Shown here piece by piece: positions 1 through 6,346 of a DNA stretch of 11,991 nucleotides. Both the position numbers and the translations under genes were made by a program. The notes beneath the pieces were generated by a model. The model saw only the letters and a list, made by a program, of their open reading frames with translations. It ran no database searches and was not told where the DNA came from. The stretch's first letter is position 1; each line of letters begins with the position of its first letter. This DNA comes from an uncultured Alphaproteobacteria bacterium (GTDB lineage Bacteria; Pseudomonadota; Alphaproteobacteria; Rickettsiales; UBA1997), in assembly GCA_903898475.1 (NCBI GenBank), contig CAIUFU010000043.1:1-11991 (forward strand). Direction: 5' to 3'.

Positions 1-287
1 ACACCTACATCGTCACAAACCAATTAAGAACAGTTTTATACATCGGAGTTACCAGCAATTTAGCCGGAAGAATTCTTCAGCACAAAAATGATGATGGTTG
101 TGATTTTACTAAAAAATATCACTGCCGTTATTTGGTTTATTTCGAGGAGTTTGAAAAAATTACCGAAGCGATTGCGCGAGAAAAACAGTTAAAAAGATGG
201 CATCGGGAATGGAAGGTTAATTTGATTAAATCAACTAATCCCAAGCTGCTAGATTTGAGTAAGGAGTTTTGGGAGAGTGAGGGTTAG
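1..287 (+). CDS. Small GIY-YIG nuclease (5' end cut by window edge)
   Basis: The frame is open from the window edge (first full codon at 3) to TAG at 285-287 and gives 94 visible residues. The GIY-like strand is TYIV (visible residues 1-4) and the YIG strand is LYIG (12-15). The usual catalytic Arg is R23 in GRILQHK, and a conserved Glu is E60 in REKQLK. FTKKY and LVYFEEF lie between, as in stand-alone GIY-YIG proteins of about 80-100 residues. Only a few N-terminal residues should be missing. The family holds the metal-dependent endonuclease fold of UvrC and of some homing endonucleases; the role of these single-domain members is poorly known. The gene ends 6 bp before a pair of inverted palindromes, which suggests a link to that repeat (inference). 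Family assignment is firm; function is not. Confidence 0.88.
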   Translation, partial: TYIVTNQLRTVLYIGVTSNLAGRILQHKNDDGCDFTKKYHCRYLVYFEEFEKITEAIAREKQLKRWHREWKVNLIKSTNPKLLDLSKEFWESEG

Positions 288-293
288 AACTAT

Positions 294-417
294 TTTAGAT
301 CCTGAAACAAGTTCAGGATGACGTGAAAATAGGATGACCTGAAAATGGATGACGTGAAAATAGGATGAGATCTTGTTCCACTCTCTGCGTCATCCTGAAC
401 TTGTTTCAGGATCTAAA
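294..417. repeat. REPIN-like pair of palindromes in inverted orientation
   Basis: Two 30-base arms, 294-323 and 388-417, are perfect reverse complements separated by 64 bases. Each arm is also a palindrome: ATCCTGAA / ACAAG / TTCAGGAT at 299-319, and ATCCTGAA / CTTGT / TTCAGGAT at 392-412 (8 bp stem, 5-base loop). The region could therefore form one long hairpin or two small ones. This nested layout matches REP doublets (REPINs), which are dispersed non-autonomous elements. It occupies most of the gap between the GIY-YIG gene and argH, and in RNA it might also act as a terminator or attenuator. Structure is read directly; family naming is inference. Confidence 0.85.
316..368 (+). repeat. Short tandem repeat inside the palindrome pair
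   Basis: Units of 15-16 bases beginning GGATGAC and ending TGAAAAT(A) start at 316, 332 and 347, with a truncated unit GGATGA at 363. The first and third units are identical and the second differs by one substitution and one missing base. The first unit begins inside the left palindrome arm, so the array probably arose by local duplication of its right flank. GGATGA at 363-368 can also pair with TCATCC at 390-395, giving an alternative hairpin. No coding potential is apparent. Confidence 0.75.
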
Positions 418-443
418 CGTTACAAAAAAACATAAATAAAAAA

Positions 444-1841
444 ATGAAAAAAAAATCCTCAAACAAAATGTGGGGCGGCAGATTTGATGCTAAACCTTCT
501 GATTTGATGCAAGAAATTAATCAATCAATCACCTTCGATAAAAAGCTCTACGCACAAGATATTAAAGGATCTACAGCTCATGCAAAAATGTTGGCAAAAA
601 TTGGTGTGCTGACTTCATCTGAGGCAAAAAAAATTACTGATGGCTTAAGAAAAATCGAAAAAGAAATCGAAAGCGGCGAGTTTATTTTCAAAATCGAACT
701 CGAAGATATTCACATGAATATCGAATCGCGCCTTAAGGAAATTATTGGTGATACCGCCGGAAAACTGCACACCGCGCGCTCTCGCAACGATCAGGTTGCA
801 GTAGACTTTCGCCTTTTCGTGCGCGATGAAATTGACGAAATTTCAACATTAATTTTGGATCTACAAAAAAATCTGGTGAAAAAAGCTGAAGAAAATTTGC
901 ACGTAATTCTTCCCGGCCTCACCCATTTGCAAGTTGCACAACCCGTGCTTTTCTCGCACCACTTACTCGCCTATTTCGAAATGTTTAAGCGCGATCTTTC
1001 TCGCCTTAATGACCTGCGCGTGCGCATGAATGAATGTCCGCTTGGGGCTTGTGCTTTGGCTGGAACTTCATTTCCAATTGATCGCAAAATGGTGGCTGCC
1101 GAGTTAAAATTCGATCGCCCAACTGCTAACTCAATGGATTCAGTGTCGGATCGCGATTTCGCAATTGAGTTTTTATTTTGCCTCACTCTCACCGCCACCC
1201 ATTTGTCGCGACTCGCCGAAGAAATTGTGATTTGGATGAGCAAAGGTTTTGAATTTATTAAACTTTCCGACGCTTTTACTTCTGGCAGCTCAATCATGCC
1301 GCAAAAGAAAAATCCAGATGCTGCCGAACTAGTTCGCGGCAAATCTGGCCGCATTTTCGGCGCGCTTATTTCGCTTCTAACAACCATCAAAGGTCTGACT
1401 CTGACTTATTCAAAAGATATGCAGGAAGACAAAGAACCAGTCTTTGACGCTAGCAGCAATTCTCGCCTGTGCTTGCGTGCAATGAGCGGAATGATCGCCG
1501 ACATGAAAGTGAACGAAGCCAACATGCTAAAAATGGCTGGAAGCGGCTATTCAACTGCAACTGACTTGGCTGATTGGTTGGTAAAAAATCTAAAAATGCC
1601 TTTCCGCGATGCTCATCACGTGACCGGAACAATCGTGAAAATGGCTGAAAATAAAGGGCTAGATTTGCATGAGTTGAAACTTTCTGAAATGCAAAAAGTT
1701 GAAAAGAAAATTACGGCCAACATTTTCGAAGTGCTTTCCGTAGAAAATTCTGTTGCCAGCCGAACCTCAATTGGCGGCACTTCGCAAGTGCGAGTGAAAG
1801 AAGAAATTGCGAAGGCGAAAAAGTTTCTGAACCAGAAATAA
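444..1841 (+). CDS. argH: Argininosuccinate lyase
   Basis: The 465-residue product is full length for ArgH, the cytoplasmic enzyme that splits argininosuccinate into arginine and fumarate in the last step of arginine synthesis. The family opening MWGGRF appears at residues 9-14. HTARSRNDQ is at 109-117 and GLTHLQVAQP, holding the conserved active-site His (H161), at 158-167. The fumarate-lyase signature GSSIMPQKKN is at 281-290, with the catalytic Ser loop. Because MWGGRF is the usual N-terminus, the true start could be Met9 (468) rather than 444; neither has a clear Shine-Dalgarno sequence. The gene lies between a REPIN-like repeat and lptM. In many alphaproteobacteria argH-lptM is followed by lysA, which is not present here. 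Identification is secure. Confidence 0.97.
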   Translation: MKKKSSNKMWGGRFDAKPSDLMQEINQSITFDKKLYAQDIKGSTAHAKMLAKIGVLTSSEAKKITDGLRKIEKEIESGEFIFKIELEDIHMNIESRLKEIIGDTAGKLHTARSRNDQVAVDFRLFVRDEIDEISTLILDLQKNLVKKAEENLHVILPGLTHLQVAQPVLFSHHLLAYFEMFKRDLSRLNDLRVRMNECPLGACALAGTSFPIDRKMVAAELKFDRPTANSMDSVSDRDFAIEFLFCLTLTATHLSRLAEEIVIWMSKGFEFIKLSDAFTSGSSIMPQKKNPDAAELVRGKSGRIFGALISLLTTIKGLTLTYSKDMQEDKEPVFDASSNSRLCLRAMSGMIADMKVNEANMLKMAGSGYSTATDLADWLVKNLKMPFRDAHHVTGTIVKMAENKGLDLHELKLSEMQKVEKKITANIFEVLSVENSVASRTSIGGTSQVRVKEEIAKAKKFLNQK

Positions 1842-1852
1842 ATCGAGATTCG

Positions 1853-1880
1853 AGAGATCCTAGAAACAAGTTCAAGATCT
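1853..1880 (+). repeat. Degenerate single copy of the palindromic element
   Basis: Beginning 12 bases after the argH stop, AGATCCTAGAAACAAG runs into TTCAAGATCT. It matches the left arm at 297-319 except for one inserted base and one G-to-A change. It keeps the same core (ATCCT, GAAACAAGTTCA) and remains partly self-complementary (AGATC...GATCT). It lies in the 87 bp gap between argH and lptM; nothing else is evident there. It shows that the element is dispersed and decays with time. Confidence 0.65.
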
Positions 1881-1928
1881 TATCAGCCAATCTTTTGAAT
1901 CAGATTTTGCATTAAAGAAATAATTAAC

Positions 1929-2066
1929 ATGAATCTAAAAAAAATCCTCTGCCTAGTTGTAATCTCTCTCTTAACTCTTACCGCTTGCGGCCGCAAAGGG
2001 CCTCTTGAATATCCTGAGGGACAAAAACGTCCGAAGTTTGACAAGGTAATTGACGAACAAAATTAG
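1929..2066 (+). CDS. lptM: Small LptM (YifL)-type outer-membrane lipoprotein
   Basis: The 45-residue product has a lysine-bearing N-terminus, a hydrophobic stretch (residues 6-17) and the lipobox LTAC (17-20), with predicted cleavage before C20. The mature protein begins CGRKGPLEYP, which matches the CGxKGPLxxP start typical of the LptM/YifL family. In E. coli LptM associates with the LptD/LptE LPS translocon and assists LptD maturation. The position directly after argH fits alphaproteobacterial gene order. The stop TAG at 2064-2066 overlaps the stop of the convergent large gene (TAA read from 2065 to 2063), so the two coding regions share 4 bp and no intergenic terminator exists. The start has only weak purine-rich sequence upstream. 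Family call is strong; the role is transferred from E. coli. Confidence 0.87.
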   Translation: MNLKKILCLVVISLLTLTACGRKGPLEYPEGQKRPKFDKVIDEQN

Positions 2067-5000
2067 CGTCCGGTTTGTGTTGGGCCGCTTTTTAAAGCTG
2101 CTGGAAAAGCCTGCAAAGAAGTCGCTCCTAAACCTTGAGCAACAGGCTTAAATCTTGGAAAAGGCTGATCTAACTCCATTCTCTCAGGATTCACTCCGCT
2201 AACAACTTGATTTAAATCGTCGTCACCTAACTCAATATTAATTCTATCATTATCGTCTTGCGCCACCTGAATTCTATCTCTCCTCTTTAAGCAGCAGATA
2301 ATTGCTCCAACCGACAAAACACAAAAGGCAGTACCAACTCCAATCACTAGGTTTTTAACAAAATTATTTGCTGAGGTTTGCCCTGCTGTTGGATTCGATG
2401 TTGGTGACTCTGATGTTAAATCTGCTGTTGGATTCGATGTTGGTGACTCTGATGTTAAATCTGCTGTTGGATTCGATGTTGGTGACTCTGATGTTAAATC
2501 TGCTGTTGGATTCGATGTTGGAGTTTTTGTCGGTGAAGATGTTTCTGTTATTGTATTCGATGTTGGAGATCTTGTTGGAGATTTTGATACTAGCGAAGGA
2601 TAAGGCGTTGGGCTTGAAGTTGGAGGAAGACTTAAAGAAAAATCCGGACTAACCGGCTCAATTTTCACCCCATCAACGAAGAAGTCATTCGTGGTTCCGC
2701 CACAAAGCAAGGTGCTACCGAACACCTCTGGCCTTCCTGAAATATTTTCTTTGTAAAGCACCAACATATTTCCGCTCAAACCTTCCGCCAAATCTTCTTC
2801 GCGACATGGAAATTTGTAGCAAGTTCCAATTGATTTTGCCGCGTCGAGAACGATCCATTTTACGCCCTCTGGCAAAGAACTAGTATCTAGAGATGCTGTA
2901 TTGTTGTAGCCAACATCCCCGTAAATAATTCTATTTTGTCCTGCCGTAATATTGGCTTGGTAATTTTGAGGTTGGTAAGACGGATTTTCTCCAAAAAGAA
3001 ATGAGACGAATTTGTGGTCTTGTAGAGCAAGATTCTCCTGATCATCATAACTCAGCTGCCCAGGATTAGCGCTGTTGCCAAGTGGCAACATAACATCAAT
3101 AGCGTTTTTGTAGCACATCACAGAAGCCATTACCGAACATTCAATTGGATTAATGCCTTGTTCAAATGGATGGTTTGCGCCTAAAATATGTCCAAACTCA
3201 TGCAACTTGTTTTGACGATTAGCTCCGTAGCCTAGATTAATATAAAGCTCCGGATCAAGTAAACCAATAGATCCAGATTCACCAGCTCCCGCATAATTAT
3301 TAAAACAAATATTTAGTCTGAAATCGCGATACTGATTTGGCGCATCAACAACAAATTCAACATTATGCTTTGTGCCAAATTCTGAATTATAAATATCTGC
3401 CAAATCCTGCAGATCAGTTACATTCACAGCTCTAAAATCTGACACATCTTCGTAAGGATAAAGCTCCAAACATTTGTCAAAGAAAGCTTGATCGCTCGCC
3501 TGCAAAGCTGAAGCAACTGCAATAATGGTTTTTTGTCCACCATCTCTTCGATGAATTATACTATTGCGCACCATCGCTTCCACATAACCTCCTACGCCGC
3601 TAGCAACTTCTTGCGCTGATATTGGATCTGTAATAGGTGCAATTTCATCTCTGCTTAATTCGCTGTAATCAGTTCTGAAAATGGCGCCTTTTAAATTAAG
3701 ATTTTGTCCCTGTAGCACTTCTCTACCAAATATCTCAACCCCGCTAAAATCAGTTTGATTGTAGTCAGTTAGATAGTTGTCAGAAGAGGTGGCGTAAATG
3801 TTGCTCGACTTCTTCAAGACCGCGCCACGCAAATTCACATTCACAAATTTAGTTGCTCGAACAGCATCTACAAATTCTTGGTATTTTGCTAATTGATCAC
3901 GCGATGCGCCGTGGTGAATACTGGCGTCTTCGCCACTGATCAGGCTATTAAGAGAACCTAAATCAGCTCCCAAACACAATCCAACCTGCACAGTATCTGA
4001 CATGTCGGCATCAGTTAAATCACAACCATCAAAACTAGTGTCGGTAGTATTGCCAAAACGAACTCCGGCAAAGTTGCAATTTTTGAAATACTTCCCATCA
4101 AGGTTAAAAACTGTGGCAAAATTTGTACCAGAAACATCAAGCCCCTCTACCACGTTTTCTATTTCCTCACCCCAATGATTAATAACGATCGTCTTAGTTT
4201 GAATTACCACATCTTGCAAATCACTTAGGTCAACAACCTCACCGTTAGATCGCATTTTTCTTTGAATGATCTCTGCCTGAAATTCAGCCGCAGTTACATT
4301 TGCACCATTAACCAAAGGATTTGGCGCAGGATTAATTGGTTCAACAACTTTATCATCTGCAATCACCTGATTCACCTTACCACCAAAGAGCAAAACATTT
4401 CCTGTCACTCTAACCTCAGGGCCGATGTCATTGTAGAAAACTACAAGAGTGCCGGTGACTCCCGCCGCCATATCACTTGGATCACAAGGAAATTTGAAGC
4501 AAGTTCCAATTGATTGCGACGCATCGAGCACCACATATTTGTCTCTACTGTATCTAAAACTTTTATCAATCACGGCAGTGTTATTGCGATCTTTGTCCGC
4601 GTGAATGATTCTTGTCATTCCTGGAAGAATAGTTGTAGTAACATCTTGAGGCTGAAAGTTTGGATTTGCTCCCAAAGTAATTCTAAGAAAATCGAGATCT
4701 TGCACGGCAATTCCTTTATGCGTGAATGGATCATGAGTCTGATCATTAATAAGCTTCAGCGGTTTATCCTCACCTGCAATTCGCACCATCAAATCAACAG
4801 CATTACTGTAGCTTAAAAAAGTGGCAAGGCGCGAAGATTTAGTCGGCAAAACCCCAGCGTCAAAAGGATGATTGCCACCAAGAATGTGAAAAAACTCGTG
4901 AGACAATGCTGCAACATTTGTCAGAACTTGACTGATTTCGATGTAGTTTTCTCGATCCACTAACTCGATGTTTGGCGTTTGAAGGCCATATCTTGGAGCA

Positions 5001-6343
5001 TCCCAAGTCTCGCACAAAGTAATTCTGTAATCGTAAGGTGTAATTCCGTCATCCGCCGCAAACTCCACGTTAAATTCTGCTCCGTAAGTTTGGTTGAATG
5101 AGTGAATTATTTTTTGCATGTTAGCCATGTTAATTGGCGTGTATGTTGGGCCCGATCCAAAAATATCGTTACATCTGTTGGTGGCGCCCGCAACATCAGA
5201 ATTTAATCCAGTTGGCGACATCACAAAAACCATCTTTTTTTCACCACGCCGCTTAATGTCATTGTTGCGCAACATTGCTGCCATGTAAGGCCCCGATCTT
5301 CTTTCAATTTCTTCCGCAGAAACTGCATCTTTAATTTTGTAGTAACTTCCATCCTGCAATTTGTAAGAAGAGCCGTTCAAATCTACATTCCTTCCGATCA
5401 ATTCAGCGTAAGGATAATCAAAAGTAACATTGCGAAAACTGGTGTCTTGGTAATCTGTCATCCAATCATCGTAAACCCCGCTCTCAAACCTAACTCCATC
5501 CAGATTAACTTTATTAACTTGGGTTGGATTTAGCTTCGCGTAAGCTTTCTTCAATTGCTGTGCTTTTTGCAGATTGGCGGCATATTCAGCATCAGTCATT
5601 AGATCGCGATAATAATGCAGGTCAGAATCCAAACTACGTATTTCTCGCACCAAAAAATAAGAAGAAAGACCAGCTAAATAGACATTGCTTTGCACCGTGT
5701 TCGACCAATCAGAACCAGTCAAACGAGATCCTTCAAAAAAAACGCTGTCCATATTTCCAAAACGCAAACCAGAAAGATCGCTTCGTTGGAAGTAAGACGA
5801 GTTCATCGAAAACACTTCCGGAAAGTTGGTGTGCGAAATATTCAAATCGGAAATAATTTTAATTTCACTCAGATCAATATTTATTCTGTCATCAGCATCG
5901 TCAAAAGGACTATCTAAAATTTCGCCTTGTAGCGCCAGACCCGACAATTCGCTCAAATCAACAAAGCCATTCGCTGTTTCTCTTCTTCTCATATCAATGA
6001 ATGACTGAAGCTGTTGAGGCGAAATTGAATTACTTTCAATCGAAGATAAAGTTTCTTTGCGCGAAGGCATTTCACCTTGCAGATTTCTTTTTGTGACAAC
6101 CGACTTTTTTGGGAAAAAATAATCGTAAATATTTCCAACAATTTTACCCGCAACATAAGCTGGCTGAGCTTCGTAATCTACCTTGGCAGACACTTCATCC
6201 AACTTACTTTGCGCGTCACTCGCCGCACCAATATCAGTAAAATAGTTCTGAGCTCTACTCTCAAAAAGCGAATAAAATTTGGGATAATTTGTTGAGACTT
6301 GAGAAAGAACTGGGCTTTGATGAAGAGTCGAGTGTTTAGGCAT
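2063..6343 (-). CDS. Large duplicated metzincin metalloprotease with pentapeptide-like repeats, stalk and membrane anchor
   Basis: I do not recognise this 1426-residue protein as a named family. It contains two homologous modules, about 112-669 and 686-1230. Each has pentapeptide-like stretches (DLSGLRF, GCDLTDADMSD), a metzincin zinc site HExxHxxGxxHP (H482/E483/H486/H492 and H1048/E1049/H1052/H1058), and a domain with SIGTC(F/Y)KFPC (611-620; 1171-1180). The second Met-turn is SVMCY (1074-1078); the first reads TFLSY (508-512), with Leu for Met. Residues 1238-1325 are a Pro/Thr/Ser stalk with 13-residue repeats. A transmembrane helix lies at about 1331-1352, followed by KRRDR and an acidic tail. 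No signal peptide is visible at the N-terminus. The start is 3 bp after the coaE stop, suggesting translational coupling. A surface or secreted protease that may act on host or prey proteins is inference; the metalloprotease fold is well supported. Confidence 0.85.
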   Translation of the reverse strand: MPKHSTLHQSPVLSQVSTNYPKFYSLFESRAQNYFTDIGAASDAQSKLDEVSAKVDYEAQPAYVAGKIVGNIYDYFFPKKSVVTKRNLQGEMPSRKETLSSIESNSISPQQLQSFIDMRRRETANGFVDLSELSGLALQGEILDSPFDDADDRINIDLSEIKIISDLNISHTNFPEVFSMNSSYFQRSDLSGLRFGNMDSVFFEGSRLTGSDWSNTVQSNVYLAGLSSYFLVREIRSLDSDLHYYRDLMTDAEYAANLQKAQQLKKAYAKLNPTQVNKVNLDGVRFESGVYDDWMTDYQDTSFRNVTFDYPYAELIGRNVDLNGSSYKLQDGSYYKIKDAVSAEEIERRSGPYMAAMLRNNDIKRRGEKKMVFVMSPTGLNSDVAGATNRCNDIFGSGPTYTPINMANMQKIIHSFNQTYGAEFNVEFAADDGITPYDYRITLCETWDAPRYGLQTPNIELVDRENYIEISQVLTNVAALSHEFFHILGGNHPFDAGVLPTKSSRLATFLSYSNAVDLMVRIAGEDKPLKLINDQTHDPFTHKGIAVQDLDFLRITLGANPNFQPQDVTTTILPGMTRIIHADKDRNNTAVIDKSFRYSRDKYVVLDASQSIGTCFKFPCDPSDMAAGVTGTLVVFYNDIGPEVRVTGNVLLFGGKVNQVIADDKVVEPINPAPNPLVNGANVTAAEFQAEIIQRKMRSNGEVVDLSDLQDVVIQTKTIVINHWGEEIENVVEGLDVSGTNFATVFNLDGKYFKNCNFAGVRFGNTTDTSFDGCDLTDADMSDTVQVGLCLGADLGSLNSLISGEDASIHHGASRDQLAKYQEFVDAVRATKFVNVNLRGAVLKKSSNIYATSSDNYLTDYNQTDFSGVEIFGREVLQGQNLNLKGAIFRTDYSELSRDEIAPITDPISAQEVASGVGGYVEAMVRNSIIHRRDGGQKTIIAVASALQASDQAFFDKCLELYPYEDVSDFRAVNVTDLQDLADIYNSEFGTKHNVEFVVDAPNQYRDFRLNICFNNYAGAGESGSIGLLDPELYINLGYGANRQNKLHEFGHILGANHPFEQGINPIECSVMASVMCYKNAIDVMLPLGNSANPGQLSYDDQENLALQDHKFVSFLFGENPSYQPQNYQANITAGQNRIIYGDVGYNNTASLDTSSLPEGVKWIVLDAAKSIGTCYKFPCREEDLAEGLSGNMLVLYKENISGRPEVFGSTLLCGGTTNDFFVDGVKIEPVSPDFSLSLPPTSSPTPYPSLVSKSPTRSPTSNTITETSSPTKTPTSNPTADLTSESPTSNPTADLTSESPTSNPTADLTSESPTSNPTAGQTSANNFVKNLVIGVGTAFCVLSVGAIICCLKRRDRIQVAQDDNDRINIELGDDDLNQVVSGVNPERMELDQPFPRFKPVAQGLGATSLQAFPAALKSGPTQTGR
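2288..2353 (-). other. Single C-terminal transmembrane segment
   Basis: Residues about 1331-1352 are uncharged and hydrophobic (NLVIGVG...GAIICCL). They follow the Pro/Thr/Ser stalk and are immediately followed by KRRDR. By the positive-inside rule the tail of about 70 residues should be cytoplasmic and the protease modules outside. This is the layout of a type I anchored ectodomain. Confidence 0.85.
2384..2521 (-). repeat. 39-bp perfect tandem repeat encoding the Pro/Thr/Ser stalk
   Basis: Three identical 39-base units lie at 2384-2422, 2423-2461 and 2462-2500, followed by a 21-base partial unit to 2521. On the minus strand each unit encodes 13 residues of the type PTSNPTADLTSES. Because 39 is a multiple of three, gain or loss of units by slippage would change stalk length without a frameshift. 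Weaker PT-rich units (TRSPTSN, TKTPTSN) lie just upstream in the protein. Perfect identity between units indicates recent expansion. Confidence 0.95.
3170..3202 (-). other. Zinc-binding site of metalloprotease copy B
   Basis: This encodes residues 1048-1058, HEFGHILGANH, followed by PF, close to the serralysin/M10 form HExGHxLGxxHP. It carries all three His ligands, the catalytic Glu1049 and the Gly turn. The Met-turn SVMCY follows at 1074-1078 with both Met1076 and Tyr1078, so this copy appears catalytically complete. Confidence 0.9.
4868..4900 (-). other. Zinc-binding site of metalloprotease copy A
   Basis: This encodes residues 482-492, HEFFHILGGNH, followed by PF. It fits the metzincin consensus with three His ligands (482, 486, 492), catalytic Glu483 and the Gly turn (489). 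The following Met-turn position is Leu510 in TFLSY, while Tyr512, the position of the serralysin/astacin Tyr ligand, is kept. Zinc binding is likely retained; activity is uncertain. Confidence 0.85.
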
Positions 6344-6346
6344 AAA

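Noticed and set aside
971..1632. Minus-strand open frames inside argH
   Set aside because: ArgH motifs run without interruption on the + strand through this stretch; the antisense frames show no family features.
1985..1996. 12-base palindrome TTGCGGCCGCAA as a possible terminator or operator
   Set aside because: It lies within lptM and encodes the lipobox and conserved CGRK residues; there is no loop and no U-tract after it in either direction.
2384..2521. Regularly spaced repeats that could suggest a CRISPR array
   Set aside because: The units are directly abutting with no unique spacers and encode an in-frame Pro/Thr/Ser stalk.
2368..2652. Open frame on the + strand opposite the stalk repeats, with repeated Leu-rich units
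   Set aside because: It is the antisense reading of the 39-bp repeat; the minus frame continues a 1426-codon gene with clear domains, so this is a shadow.
2063..6343. Possible assembly artefact or two fused genes explaining the duplicated protease
   Set aside because: The modules are diverged in sequence and joined by a continuous frame with a linker; an assembly duplication would be nearly identical.
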